Of a stretch of DNA of 64,000 nt, positions 26,045-35,293 are shown piece after piece. A program made the translations under genes and the position numbers. Position 1 is the first letter of the stretch, and each line of letters opens with the position of its first letter. The stretch is taken from assembly GCA_963775235.1 (NCBI GenBank), contig CAVZHY010000005.1:372001-436000 (forward strand), given 5' to 3'. The notes beneath the pieces are model-generated. The model worked only from the letters and a program-made list of their open reading frames with translations. It was not told where the DNA came from and did no database searches. This stretch comes from JBBDMC01 sp963775235 (GTDB taxonomy: Bacteria; Pseudomonadota; Alphaproteobacteria; Rhizobiales; Kaistiaceae).

Positions 26045-27403
26045 TCAAGCGGTCGCCAGCCGCTTCTCCAGCCAATGGATGTCGTAGTTACCCTGGATAA
26101 TATCCGAATCCGTGACGAGATCGCGGAAAAGCGGCAGGGTCGTGCGGATACCGTCGACGACGAACTCGTCGAGTGCACGGCGCAGCCGCATCAGGCATTC
26201 CTGGCGGGTGCGCCCGTGCACGATCAGCTTCCCAATCAGGCTGTCGTAGTAGGGCGGAATCGTGTAGCCCTGATAGACGCTGGAATTGACACGCACGCCA
26301 AGACCGCCAGGCGGGTGATAGTAGGCGATCCGGCCCGGCGACGGCTTGAAGGTCTGCGGGTCCTCCGCATTGATGCGGCACTCGATGGCGTGCCCCTCGA
26401 AGTGAACGTCGGCCTGGGTGAACGAAAGATCGAAGCCCGAGGCGACGCGTATCTGCTCGTTGACGAGGTCTATGTCCGTCACCGCCTCGGTGACAGGATG
26501 CTCGACCTGAAGGCGGGTGTTCATCTCGATGAAATAGAACTCGCCGTTGTCGTAGAGAAACTCGACGGTGCCCGCGCCGGCGTAACCGATTTCGGCCATC
26601 GCATCGGCGACGGTGCCGCCGATGCGGGCACGCGCCTCCGGCGTGATGATCGGCGAGGGGCACTCTTCCAAGACCTTCTGGTGCCGCCGCTGCAGCGAGC
26701 AGTCGCGCTCGCCAAGGTGGACCGCGACACCCTTGCCGTCGCCGAACACCTGAATTTCGATGTGGCGCGGCGTTGCCAGATATTTCTCGAGGTAAAGGGT
26801 GTCGTCGCCGAAGGCGGCGGCGGATTCGCTGCGGGCCGAGGCGAGCGCCCCGGCTAGCTCATCGCTCGCACGCACAACTTTCATGCCACGACCGCCGCCA
26901 CCGGCGGCGGCCTTGACCAGAACCGGGTAGCCGATCTCCTCGGCCAGTCGCGCGGCCATACCTTCGTCGCGAACCGGGCCGTCGGAGCCCGGAACCACCG
27001 GGATCCCGAGGCGGCGAGCAGCGCGTTTCGCCTCGATCTTGTCGCCCATCATCCGGATGTGTTCGGCACTCGGCCCGATGAAGGCGATGTCGTGGGCGGC
27101 GAGGATTTCGGCGAAGCGGGCATTCTCGGAGAGAAAGCCATAGCCGGGATGGACGGCCTCGGCGCCGGTGATTTCGCAGGCTGCGAGGATCTGCGGAATG
27201 TTGAGGTAGGATTCCCGCGCCGACGGCGGGCCGATGCACACGCTCTCGTCGGCGAGGCGCACGTGCATGGCGTTGGCATCGGCGGTGGAGTGAACGGCGA
27301 CGGTGGCGATGCCCAACTCCTTGCAGGCGCGCAGCACCCTGAGCGCGATCTCGCCGCGGTTGGCGATCAGTATCTTGCCGAACAAATGGGGCGTATCGGT
27401 CAT
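26045..27403 (-). CDS. accC: Acetyl-CoA carboxylase, biotin carboxylase subunit
   Basis: A 452-residue ATP-grasp enzyme. It opens FGKILIANRGEIALRVLRAC, has the glycine-rich ATP loop AAAGGGGRGMKVVRA, the catalytic segment FYFIEMNTRLQVEHPVTEAV and the family motif GHAIECRINAEDP. It carboxylates the biotin on BCCP with bicarbonate and ATP. The 450-residue length shows it is the separate AccC subunit, not a fused acyl-CoA carboxylase. The start overlaps the accB stop (ATGA). Confidence 0.97.
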   Translation of the reverse strand: MTDTPHLFGKILIANRGEIALRVLRACKELGIATVAVHSTADANAMHVRLADESVCIGPPSARESYLNIPQILAACEITGAEAVHPGYGFLSENARFAEILAAHDIAFIGPSAEHIRMMGDKIEAKRAARRLGIPVVPGSDGPVRDEGMAARLAEEIGYPVLVKAAAGGGGRGMKVVRASDELAGALASARSESAAAFGDDTLYLEKYLATPRHIEIQVFGDGKGVAVHLGERDCSLQRRHQKVLEECPSPIITPEARARIGGTVADAMAEIGYAGAGTVEFLYDNGEFYFIEMNTRLQVEHPVTEAVTDIDLVNEQIRVASGFDLSFTQADVHFEGHAIECRINAEDPQTFKPSPGRIAYYHPPGGLGVRVNSSVYQGYTIPPYYDSLIGKLIVHGRTRQECLMRLRRALDEFVVDGIRTTLPLFRDLVTDSDIIQGNYDIHWLEKRLATA

Positions 27404-27846
27404 TCCAGAACCATCAGCGGCTCATCGTATTCGACCGGCTGACCGTCGCTGACCAGTATTTGGGTAACCTTGCCGGCGCGCGGCGCCGGAATGTGATTCA
27501 TCGTCTTCATCGCCTCGATGATCAGCAGCGTGTCGCCGGCGTCGACGACATCACCGACGTTGACGAAAGGCGCCGCGCCGGGTTCCGGCGAACGATAGGC
27601 GGTGCCGACGATCGGCGAATGGACCGTGCCGGGGTGAACGGCGGGTTCAGCCGGCTTCTCCTCACGCGCCTCGCGTGGCGGCGGGGCCGGCGCAGGCGCT
27701 GCCGCCACGGTAACGCCGCCGTTGCGGGCGACACGAACGCGCGTATCGTCGCGCTCGATCTCGATCTCGCTCAGGCCGGTCTCGGTGAGAAGTTGGGCGA
27801 GGCGGCGGATCAGGTCCTCGTCGACAATCGATCTCCGGCCGGTCAT
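27400..27846 (-). CDS. accB: Acetyl-CoA carboxylase, biotin carboxyl carrier protein
   Basis: A 148-residue carrier. The N-terminal helix region LIRRLAQLLTETGLSEIEIE is followed by a Pro/Ala-rich linker (about residues 50-70) and the C-terminal biotinyl domain, with the biotinylated lysine in LIIEAMKTMNHIPAP and the thumb segment GTAYRSPEPGAAPFVNVGD. It overlaps aroQ upstream and accC downstream by ATGA junctions, forming one operon. Confidence 0.97.
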   Translation of the reverse strand: MTGRRSIVDEDLIRRLAQLLTETGLSEIEIERDDTRVRVARNGGVTVAAAPAPAPPPREAREEKPAEPAVHPGTVHSPIVGTAYRSPEPGAAPFVNVGDVVDAGDTLLIIEAMKTMNHIPAPRAGKVTQILVSDGQPVEYDEPLMVLE

Positions 27847-28361
27847 TGCGCCCCCTTTGGCGAGTTTGACGCCGCCGCGGTTGCCACGAGGGGCTGCAGC
27901 GCTTCCAGCGCCAGCACATAGCCGCGTTGTCCCAGTCCACAGATAACGCCGGCGGCAACCGGCGAGACGAACGAATGGTGGCGAAAAGCCTCGCGCGCGA
28001 AAATGTTGGAAAGATGCACCTCGATCACCGGCAGGCCTACGGCGCGGATGGCATCCTGGAGGGCGAGGGAAGTGTGGGTGTAGGCGCCGGGATTGATCAC
28101 AATGCCGCGGGTCGCTTCACCCGCCTCATGAATCCAATCGACAAGGATGCCTTCATGATTGGTCTGGCGGAAGTCGATCACCAGATCGAGCCGCGTCCCG
28201 GCCTGGTGACAGGAGCGCTCGATCTCTTCCAGGCCGCCACTCCCGTAGATCGCCGGCTCACGCTTGCCGAGCAGGTTCAGATTGGGGCCGTTCAGGACGA
28301 AAACCGGGATCGCCGCCAAAGGGATGCATCCACCGAATCGACGGCCATCCACGGGCCGCAC
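27843..28361 (-). CDS. aroQ: Type II 3-dehydroquinate dehydratase
   Basis: A protein of up to 172 residues. It has VFVLNGPNLNLLGKREPAIY with the catalytic arginine and tyrosine region, DFRQTNHEGILVDWIHEA, INPGAYTHTSLALQDAI, VIEVHLSNIFAREAFRHHS and VCG-like VICGLGQRGY. It dehydrates 3-dehydroquinate in the shikimate pathway. The annotated start is a GTG; in-frame alternatives (GTG at 28352, a TTG further in) would give a more typical N-terminus, as homologues begin only a few residues before the LNGPNLN motif. It leads the accB-accC operon, an arrangement common in Alphaproteobacteria. Confidence 0.93.
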   Translation of the reverse strand: MRPVDGRRFGGCIPLAAIPVFVLNGPNLNLLGKREPAIYGSGGLEEIERSCHQAGTRLDLVIDFRQTNHEGILVDWIHEAGEATRGIVINPGAYTHTSLALQDAIRAVGLPVIEVHLSNIFAREAFRHHSFVSPVAAGVICGLGQRGYVLALEALQPLVATAAASNSPKGAQ

Positions 28362-28689
28362 CCAAGATTGCAGCGGTTATAGGAGCTTGCGTGATGCAGG
28401 AAAAGGGCGGCGGGAACGCAACGCCGCGCAAAATTGCGAAAAACGCCTCATCGGTGGTGGCAACTTGTCGACCCGCCACCCAGGCGCCACTGTGAGTCCG
28501 TTCTGGACCAGGTCCTGGAGGTCGCAGGGGCAGGCGACGATGGTCAAACGCGCGAATCGCGCAGTTCACCCGGCGGGGCCACGTGGTGCCTCACCTACAG
28601 GATGATCGACGACCGGGAAACGAAGCGGCGAGCGGGAGGCAAAACCTCAGCGCGCGAGCGCGCGCTGAAACCGACCGAAGCGCGTTAAC
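28362..28689. other. Intergenic region between aroQ and the VPLPA-CTERM gene
   Basis: About 330 bases. The left part should hold the promoter of the aroQ-accB-accC operon (minus strand). The right part carries a terminator-like hairpin listed separately. Short frames here show no recognisable protein features. Confidence 0.4.
28641..28668 (-). terminator. Putative intrinsic terminator after the VPLPA-CTERM gene
   Basis: The perfect inverted repeat TCAGCGCGC-GAGC-GCGCGCTGA lies at 28647-28668. On the minus strand, downstream of the VPLPA-CTERM stop at 28690, it is followed by GGTTTTG. The short U tract makes it a weak but plausible Rho-independent terminator. Confidence 0.5.
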
Positions 28690-29504
28690 TCAGGAGGCTT
28701 TCCTGTGCCGCATCCGCGCAAACAACCCCGCTCCACCGAGGGCAAACGCGAACATCGGCAGCGCTGCAGGAAGCGGAACCGGCTGGGGCGGCGGCACGTA
28801 ATCGGGGAACGTCACGTCCCCCTGGATGATGTCGTTTGCGCAGGTCATCGCCCAGGCAAACGCCAACGTCGGGCCCAAGCCCAACGCGTTGTAATTCAGG
28901 ATCGTGTACGTGATCGTGCCCGGATTGCCGCTGACGCCGGGCGTTTCCGTCCAGGTGCCGGTGGTGACGATCGCGTCGCCACTCGCCGGATCGTACTGAA
29001 CCGGCTGCCCGTTGCGGAAGGTGCCGCTGACGCCTGGTGCAAGATAAGGATGTCTTCACATTCGCAGTCGTCGACGGCATAGACGCTGCCGCTTCCGGAA
29101 GTCGTGGCGCCGGTGTGATCGTCCATGACGAACGCCAACACCCAATCGCCGGCAGTGAACTGATCAGTGGCGTAGGGCTGCGATCCGCTCGGCGTCCAGC
29201 TGTTCGACAGGAATAAATCGCCGTACTGGGTGCCGTATGCCGGGGCGCCAATCGACGAGGGATTGGGCTTTCCCGCGTAATACGTATTGATGGTCAACGT
29301 CAGCGTATTGGCCACGAGGTCGACGTCGGCGCTCGTGATGCCAAACACCGACGTCTCGCCGAGCACGTCGCCGTATCCGTGGGAATCGGCTCCCTGGTAG
29401 ACATCCGGCACGCTTATCGGGAGAGCAAAAGCCGCCGGTCCGACCAGTGCGACCGAACCCACAACCAACGACACCCCGACAAGACCCCAGCGACGCATGT
29501 TCAT
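28690..29504 (-). CDS. VPLPA-CTERM sorted secreted protein, frameshifted
   Basis: The N-terminus carries a signal peptide (VGVSLVVGSVALVGPAAFA) and a beta-rich, Gly/Ser/Tyr-rich mature part (GYGDVLGETSVFGITSADVD, NTLTLTINTYYAGKP). The C-terminus, in another frame, ends VPLPAALPMFAFALGGAGLF followed by ARMRHRKAS: the VPLPA motif, a membrane helix and a basic tail of the exosortase-type sorting signal. The frames join near 29045-29075; the net shift fits one missing base or two extra. A corrected protein would be about 271 residues. The function of the mature domain is unknown. No exosortase gene lies in the window. Confidence 0.72.
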
Positions 29505-29896
29505 GCTCCGTTAACGCATGCAAAAAAGACCACGCCATCAAGCGGTTAGCAAGCAACCGCAACATGGTGAGATTTTTGACACACACTGTTGCGCCAGCGC
29601 CACGGGATCGACTTCAAAGTCCGAGAATGCCGCCATCTCATCGGGCGCGGGGTCGTCGTGCGGGAGGTTGGCGCAACCATTTTTCGTTCCTCGCAGAGTT
29701 GTGGGGCGAGCAATCGCCCTCCGTCGCCCCGGCGACGGGCGCTGCCGGATTCGGCCCGACTGAAGACGTGTCGCAGGGCCGCCGGTGCGCGATGGCTGAA
29801 TCCAAACTTTGGCCAAGAAATCGTGGTGGCTTGCGGTCATGCTGGCGAGATGAAGAAAGCGAAGGGGGCGCCTGCGTTGTTATCAGGAGCACCGCC
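29505..29896. other. Divergent intergenic region, VPLPA-CTERM gene / beta-lactamase-like gene
   Basis: About 390 bases between divergent starts, presumably holding both promoters. A TTGACA hexamer stands at 29576 (plus strand) but has no convincing -10 partner. Frames extending the beta-lactamase-like gene upstream across this region lack any domain and are not counted. Confidence 0.4.
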
Positions 29897-31531
29897 ATGC
29901 GCTTGCCCATTCTTGCCATCGTCCCCGTGGTCATTTCTGTGTTGGCTGCAGCGCCCGCCTTCGGTGCTCCCGCGACCGCGGTCGAATCGCCGTCCGATCT
30001 GACGGGCGCCGCGCCGTTGCCGCTTACGGGTGAGCGTCGTGCGGTGTTCGAGTCCTACATTGCCGACGCGCTCCATCGCTTCGACGTGCCGGGCGCCGAG
30101 GTGGCGGTGGTTCAGAACGGAGACCTCGTTTACCTCAACGGCTTTGGCGTCAAGCAGGACGGCGGCACGCGGCCGGTCACGCCCGACACGCTGATGATGA
30201 TCGGCTCCATCACCAAGTCGATGACCACCATGATGGCTGCCACGCTTGTCGACGACGGCCGCCTCTCGTGGAAGACGCGCCTTGTCGACCTGCTCCCCGG
30301 GTTCGCCGTCGCCGACGCCGCCTTGACGGGGCGGCTGACCATCCGCGATGCGTTCTGCAATTGCTCGGGGGTCCCCGGCCTGAACATCAACTCCTATTTC
30401 AAAAACCTGACGCCCGAAGAAGTCGTGACCGCGCTGGCTCCGGTGAAGCCGATTGCCGACTTCGGCAAACAGTTCATCTACAACAACTTCCTCATCGGGA
30501 GTGGCGGCTACGCGCTCGGGGTGGCCGACGGCGGCGCCTCGACCGACCTCGGCCTTGCCTATGACGCGGCGATGCGGGAGCGGGTGCTTGCTCCGATCGG
30601 GATGGGACGCTCCACTTTCGATCTTCAGACGGTCCTGGCGGACGGCGACTATGCGCTGCCGCACGCGGTCGACCTTTCCGGTGACCAACGGCCGCTCCCG
30701 CTGACGGCTGAGGGGGTCCTGCTGCCTTATCGGCCCGCAGGCGGGCTCTGGTCGGATGCGCGCGAGATGGCCCGCTACCTGCAGACCGAACTGGCACGCG
30801 GCGTTGCGCCCGGAGGGACCCGGGTCGTCTCGGCCACAAACCTGGAGGCGACGTGGGCGCCAGCGGTGTCAGTCCCCAATTACCTCGGCGGACCGCCGCA
30901 AATGGCCGCGACGATGACGAGCTACGGTCTCGGCTGGCTGAATGGCGAGTATCACGGCCTCAGGGTGGTGAGCCATGGCGGGGGCACAGGGGGGTTCACC
31001 GCCGACATCGCCTTTCTGCCGGAAGCCGACCTAGGGATCGTCATCCTTACCAACGCGTTCGCGCTCTCGCCGAAGTCTCCGATCCCTCTCGCTTTCGAAT
31101 ACGCAACGGAACTCCGCCTGTTCGAAATCCTGTTCGACCAGCCGGCCGAAATCGACGCGGAACTCGGGGAGCAGGCCAGGACCCTGGCGGCCGCCCGACC
31201 GCCCGTCTCGCTGGGCAAGATCGATCCGGGTGCAGTTGCGCCGTATCTCGGGCGCTACGACAACGCCGAGCTTGGCGAGGTGTCACTGTCCCTGCGGAAC
31301 GGCCGGCTCATGCTCGACACGGGCGAGGTCAACTCGGAACTCCGGCCGCTCGCCGACGATGACGGAGAAGCAGTGTATCTGCTGCATGACCCGCCCCTGT
31401 CGCTTTTCTCTCAGGCGTACGGGGTGACGCTGCGCTTCGGCGGCGATGCGGAGGGCCCCCGCATAACCATGACAATTCCCGCCAGCGTCACCGGACCGGC
31501 CCAGGAGTTTGTGTTCACGCCGCGCGGGTGA
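29897..31531 (+). CDS. Serine hydrolase, class C beta-lactamase family
   Basis: A 544-residue exported protein; the signal peptide is LPILAIVPVVISVLAAAPAFG. The serine-lysine pair is in MIGSITKSMTTM, the Tyr-x-Asn motif in KQFIYNNFLIG and the third motif in VSHGGGTGGF, so all three beta-lactamase/DD-peptidase motifs are present. About 130 C-terminal residues form a beta-rich domain seen in many relatives (PYLGRYDNAELGEVSLSL). Such proteins are esterases, peptidases or amidases more often than true beta-lactamases. Oddly, the usual SHTSG-like loop reads CNCSGVPG. The ATG at 29897 follows CAGGAG; the in-frame extension upstream is spurious. Confidence 0.88.
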   Translation: MRLPILAIVPVVISVLAAAPAFGAPATAVESPSDLTGAAPLPLTGERRAVFESYIADALHRFDVPGAEVAVVQNGDLVYLNGFGVKQDGGTRPVTPDTLMMIGSITKSMTTMMAATLVDDGRLSWKTRLVDLLPGFAVADAALTGRLTIRDAFCNCSGVPGLNINSYFKNLTPEEVVTALAPVKPIADFGKQFIYNNFLIGSGGYALGVADGGASTDLGLAYDAAMRERVLAPIGMGRSTFDLQTVLADGDYALPHAVDLSGDQRPLPLTAEGVLLPYRPAGGLWSDAREMARYLQTELARGVAPGGTRVVSATNLEATWAPAVSVPNYLGGPPQMAATMTSYGLGWLNGEYHGLRVVSHGGGTGGFTADIAFLPEADLGIVILTNAFALSPKSPIPLAFEYATELRLFEILFDQPAEIDAELGEQARTLAAARPPVSLGKIDPGAVAPYLGRYDNAELGEVSLSLRNGRLMLDTGEVNSELRPLADDDGEAVYLLHDPPLSLFSQAYGVTLRFGGDAEGPRITMTIPASVTGPAQEFVFTPRG

Positions 31532-31569
31532 AGATGGTAACCCGGGGCGAACCCCGTGATCCTCGCGCC

Positions 31570-32496
31570 CTAGCAACTGGCCGTGCCGCAGCCGCGGGCT
31601 TCGTCGATCTGCTGCTTGAGGGCATCGTAGCCGACGGCACCCACGATCACCGCCTTCTGGGTGACGTAGGACGGCGTGCCGGTAAGGTTGAGCTTTCCGG
31701 CGAGATCATAGGAAGCGTTGATCCGGTCCTGGATCGCCGGGTCGTCGAGCTTGGACTTGAGGGCATCGGGATCGAGGCCGATCTCCTTGGCGACCGCGAG
31801 CGCACGCTCGCCGTCGACCTGGCCGGGCTCGGCCAGCAGCGCGTTGTGAAACGCCGCGTACTTGCCGGGCGCGGTCATCTCCACCGCGACGGAGACCTTG
31901 GCGGCTGCGACCGAACCGTCGCCGAGAACGGGGAATTCCTTCAGCACGACCCGCAGCTTCGGATCCTTCTCGATCAGTTGCTGCATGTCGGCCTGGGCGC
32001 GGCGGCAGTAGGCGCAGTTGTAGTCGAAGAACTCCACCAGGGTCACATTGCCCTTCGGGTTGCCGAGCACGCCGTCGCCGGCCGATGTGAAGATCACTTT
32101 GCTGTTGTCGCCGATGGCCTGCGCCTGCGCCACCTGGGCCGCCTGGTCGGCGCGCCGCTGCAACTCATCGATGGCGTCGCGGATGACCTCCGGATTGGCC
32201 ATCAGGTAATTGCGGACGATCCCCTCGACCTCGGTGCGCTGGTCGTCGGTGAGGGCGGTCATGCCGACCGCACCGGCCGGCACCGGCGTCGCCGGCCCGG
32301 CCAAAGCGGGTGTCGCCGGTCCCTCGGCCGCGGGCGTTGCGGGTCCCCCGGCGCCGGGGGTCGCCTGGTCGGTGGCCTGCACCATCGCCGGCGGCAGACC
32401 GCTGAGGCTGCCGTTGCGCAGACCCACGGTGTACGCCGCCGCGGCGATAACGCCGGCACCGACAACGGCAAGGGCTACGGCGGTCGATCTGTTCAA
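31570..32496 (-). CDS. DsbA-family thiol:disulfide oxidoreductase
   Basis: A 308-residue protein with an N-terminal membrane anchor or signal (TAVALAVVGAGVIAAAAYTVG). A low-complexity linker contains three GPATP octapeptide-like repeats (about residues 50-75), then a helical segment (RTEVEGIVRNYLMANPEVIR) and a thioredoxin-fold domain with the active site FFDYNCAYCRRAQAD and the cis-proline loop GTPSYVTQ. It resembles the Com1/ScsC-like DsbA group that forms or isomerises disulfides in the periplasm. It follows the M48 protease by about 30 bases. The convergent beta-lactamase-like gene ends 38 bases away. Confidence 0.9.
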   Translation of the reverse strand: MNRSTAVALAVVGAGVIAAAAYTVGLRNGSLSGLPPAMVQATDQATPGAGGPATPAAEGPATPALAGPATPVPAGAVGMTALTDDQRTEVEGIVRNYLMANPEVIRDAIDELQRRADQAAQVAQAQAIGDNSKVIFTSAGDGVLGNPKGNVTLVEFFDYNCAYCRRAQADMQQLIEKDPKLRVVLKEFPVLGDGSVAAAKVSVAVEMTAPGKYAAFHNALLAEPGQVDGERALAVAKEIGLDPDALKSKLDDPAIQDRINASYDLAGKLNLTGTPSYVTQKAVIVGAVGYDALKQQIDEARGCGTASC

Positions 32497-32527
32497 TGGA
32501 GCTCTCCGATGCGACGCGGCGCGATAC

Positions 32528-33937
32528 TCAGCGGAGCTTTGGCGGGTTATACGCCACGATATCGTCGGCGCGAAGCCAGGCGGGCGACCCTCTCTTCAAT
32601 TCTGCTTGAGCATGCGAGGCTTGTAGCTTTGCGTCCTTAACGTTTCCTTCCGCGAACAGGCCCTCGGCTGTGGTCAGGCTCGCCATCGCGGTGTTCCCGA
32701 GGGCGGCGTACGCCCGGCCGAGCGCGCGGAATCCGGGGGCATTGTCGGGGTCATCCTGAAGCGCTGGGGCGAGAACATTGACCGCCTCGTTGTTCAGCGA
32801 CTTGTCGCCGATCGCCACCAGCGCCTGACCCAGCAGGATCTTGATCAGCGAGGCGTCGGGCGCCAGCGACACGGCCTTGCGCAGCGGATCAAGGGAAGCT
32901 TTCGGGTTACCGGTCTCCAGCAGCTCCTGGCCCTTCAACTCCCAGAAGTACGGGTAGCTCGGGTTGCCGGCGATGAGATCGCCGATCTGCTTCTGCGCCG
33001 AGGCGAGACTGCCGTAACGGTAGGTGGAGATGGCGCGGGCGTAGCGGGCCGGCTCGCTCTGGTCGGTCAGCGGATAGCGCTGGAGGACCCGGCCCGACGG
33101 CCACGTGAAGGCGACGAGCTTGGCGCGGACCATGTCGTGACGGCGCTGCAGATCGGGCGGATCCTTCTTGTCGAAGTACTTGCTCTCCCGGACCAGGTGC
33201 TCGACGGCGGCGATCCGGTCGGGCGGCAGCGGATGGCTCTGCAGGTAGGGATCGGCATCCCGCGACAGAAAAAGGGTCTCGTTGGCCAGCCGCTGAAGGG
33301 TCGTGAGCATCCCGGCACCCGACTGGCCGGAAGCATTCAGATAGTCGACGGCGGCGCGGTCGGCGGCTGCCTCCTGGGCGCGGCGATAGGCGAGAAGGCT
33401 ATGGGTGGCGACGGAGGGGCCGAGTGTCATGAGCCCCGCCGCCGCCTGGGCGGTGCTCGGCGAGTTGGTCAGGCCGCCGGCGACCATGGCGCCCATGCCA
33501 AGCAGCGAGGCGATCAGCACAGCTGCCTTGGTGTTGTCCAGCTGCTGGCGAAACTGGGCCTCGTCCTGGTGGACGAGGTGGCCGGTCTCGTGAGCGAGGA
33601 CGCCGATGAGTTCCCCAGGTGTGTCGGACTGGATGATCGCGCCGGTATTGACGAATACCTGGCGGCCGTTGGCAACGAAGGCATTGAAGTCGTCGCTGGG
33701 GACGAGGAAGGTACGTACGCTCGACGAATGGATGCCGGCGGCCTTGAAGATCGGCTTGAGGTAGTCCTGGAGCAGGGCCTCGGTCTCGGCATCGCGCACA
33801 ATGGCGGTGCCGCTGTCCTGGGCGGCCGCTACCGCAGGCGCCAGGGCCAGGGTCGCCGCGACCAACCCGGCCAGCGCCGCGGCCGGGGCTTTGCAAGCCG
33901 GGCGGGGCCTGCTAGTGACCACCGCTTCGTGTCGCAT
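32528..33937 (-). CDS. M48-family metalloprotease with TPR-like C-terminus (BepA/LoiP type)
   Basis: A 469-residue exported protein; signal peptide AALAGLVAATLALAPAVAAA. The zinc-binding motif HETGH stands in IGVLAHETGHLVHQDEAQ, and the third ligand is likely the glutamate in RRAQEAAADRAAVDYL. The C-terminal 200 residues are helical repeats (ELLETGNPKASLDPLRKAVS, DNAPGFRALGRAYAALGNTA) resembling TPRs, the layout of BepA, which checks outer-membrane protein assembly. The ATG at 33937 directly precedes the signal peptide; the longer frame upstream is not real. It leads the operon with the DsbA-like gene. Confidence 0.92.
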   Translation of the reverse strand: MRHEAVVTSRPRPACKAPAAALAGLVAATLALAPAVAAAQDSGTAIVRDAETEALLQDYLKPIFKAAGIHSSSVRTFLVPSDDFNAFVANGRQVFVNTGAIIQSDTPGELIGVLAHETGHLVHQDEAQFRQQLDNTKAAVLIASLLGMGAMVAGGLTNSPSTAQAAAGLMTLGPSVATHSLLAYRRAQEAAADRAAVDYLNASGQSGAGMLTTLQRLANETLFLSRDADPYLQSHPLPPDRIAAVEHLVRESKYFDKKDPPDLQRRHDMVRAKLVAFTWPSGRVLQRYPLTDQSEPARYARAISTYRYGSLASAQKQIGDLIAGNPSYPYFWELKGQELLETGNPKASLDPLRKAVSLAPDASLIKILLGQALVAIGDKSLNNEAVNVLAPALQDDPDNAPGFRALGRAYAALGNTAMASLTTAEGLFAEGNVKDAKLQASHAQAELKRGSPAWLRADDIVAYNPPKLR

Positions 33938-34096
33938 CGATCGCTGCACTCCATCCGTTGGTGCCGGTCGGCTGTCGTCCAGAGGGTAGAAACCGGGCGA
34001 CGGCGGGTCAACGCAGGATCCGCGCGGCGGCCGAAATGGCCGCAGATTTTGGCGAGAGCAAGACTGGGCGGGAACTCGACCAGTGACGGGGCCGGC

Positions 34097-35293
34097 ATGA
34101 AGCCGAAGGGTGCTGAGCCGTCGCGGCGGAGCGCCGTCGAGCCGTTCATCGTCATGGACGTGATGCGGGCTGCCATCGATCGCGAGCACGCCGGCGAGCG
34201 CGTGATCCACATGGAGGTCGGCCAGCCGGGGGCGCCAACGCCGAAGGCGGTGGTCGAGGCCGCCAGGGTGGCGCTCGCCGACGGCCGTATCGCCTACACC
34301 GAGGCGCTCGGCTTGCGGCGCTTGCGGGCCCGGATCGCCCAATACTACGCCGACCAGCACGGGATCGAGGTCCCGCCGGAGCGGGTCGCGGTCACCACCG
34401 GCTCGTCGGCCGGGTTCAACCTGGCGTTTCTCGCCGCCTTCGATGCCGGCGACCGGATCGCCCTGCCGGTGCCCGGCTACCCGGCCTACCGCAACCTGAT
34501 GAGCGCGCTGGGGCTTGAGGCGGTGGAGATTCCGGTCGGACCCGACAGCCGCTATGCGCTGACGCCGGCGATGCTGGAAAAGGCGCACCGCGAGAAGCCA
34601 CTGAAGGGCGTGCTCGTCGCCAGTCCCGCCAACCCGAGCGGCACGGTGATGGATCGCGCCGCGCTCTCCGCCCTCATGGACGCGGCAGCCGACCTCGGCA
34701 TCGTCTTCATCTCCGATGAAATCTACCACCGCCTGGTCTACGCCGGTGAGGCACCCACGGCGCTGGAATTCAGCGACGCGGCGATCGTGGTCAACTCGTT
34801 TTCCAAATACTACTGCATGACCGGATGGCGGATCGGCTGGATGGTGCTGCCGGAGACGCTGGTGCGTCCGGTCGAGCGCATCGGCCAGAACCTTTACATT
34901 TCGCCGCCCGACATCTCGCAGAAGGCGGCAATCGCCGCATTCGACGCGACGGCGGAACTGGAGACGATCAAGGCGGGTTATGCCGCCAGTCGGGCCCTGC
35001 TGCTGGAGCGGCTGCCGGCGCTAGGGTTCGAAGGGCACCTGCCGGTCGATGGCGCCTTCTACATCTACGCGCCGGTCAGCCGCTTCTCCAACGATTCGGT
35101 CGAATTCTGCCGGCGGATGCTGGCTGAGGCCGGCGTGGCGGCGACGCCCGGACCCGATTTCGACCGTTCGCGCGGGCACGGCTTCGTGCGCTTCTGCTTC
35201 GCCGGCACCGTGCCGGACATGGGAGAGGCGATGGATCGGATCGGCAACTGGCTGGGGCGGGGAGACGTAACTGTGGGAAGGCGCGTGCGGTGA
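34097..35293 (+). CDS. PLP-dependent class I/II aminotransferase
   Basis: A 398-residue fold-type I aminotransferase. Visible features are the N-terminal MEVGQPGAPTPKAVVEAA, LASPANPSG-like VASPANPSGTVMD, the PLP-contacting FISDEIYHRLVY and the Schiff-base lysine in VNSFSKYYCMTGWRIGW. The conserved C-terminal arginine is in HGFVRFCFAG. Substrate could be aspartate, aromatic or branched amino acids. The ATG at 34097 precedes the fold properly. It is divergent to the M48 gene, and its TGA overlaps the GTG of pgi. Confidence 0.9.
   Translation: MKPKGAEPSRRSAVEPFIVMDVMRAAIDREHAGERVIHMEVGQPGAPTPKAVVEAARVALADGRIAYTEALGLRRLRARIAQYYADQHGIEVPPERVAVTTGSSAGFNLAFLAAFDAGDRIALPVPGYPAYRNLMSALGLEAVEIPVGPDSRYALTPAMLEKAHREKPLKGVLVASPANPSGTVMDRAALSALMDAAADLGIVFISDEIYHRLVYAGEAPTALEFSDAAIVVNSFSKYYCMTGWRIGWMVLPETLVRPVERIGQNLYISPPDISQKAAIAAFDATAELETIKAGYAASRALLLERLPALGFEGHLPVDGAFYIYAPVSRFSNDSVEFCRRMLAEAGVAATPGPDFDRSRGHGFVRFCFAGTVPDMGEAMDRIGNWLGRGDVTVGRRVR

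Noticed and set aside
29576..29581. TTGACA as a -35 element for the beta-lactamase-like gene
   Set aside because: No acceptable -10 hexamer 16-18 bases downstream and the gene start is over 300 bases away.
29447..29896. N-terminal extension of the beta-lactamase-like protein
   Set aside because: The extra 150 codons precede a perfect signal peptide with its own ribosome site and contain no domain.
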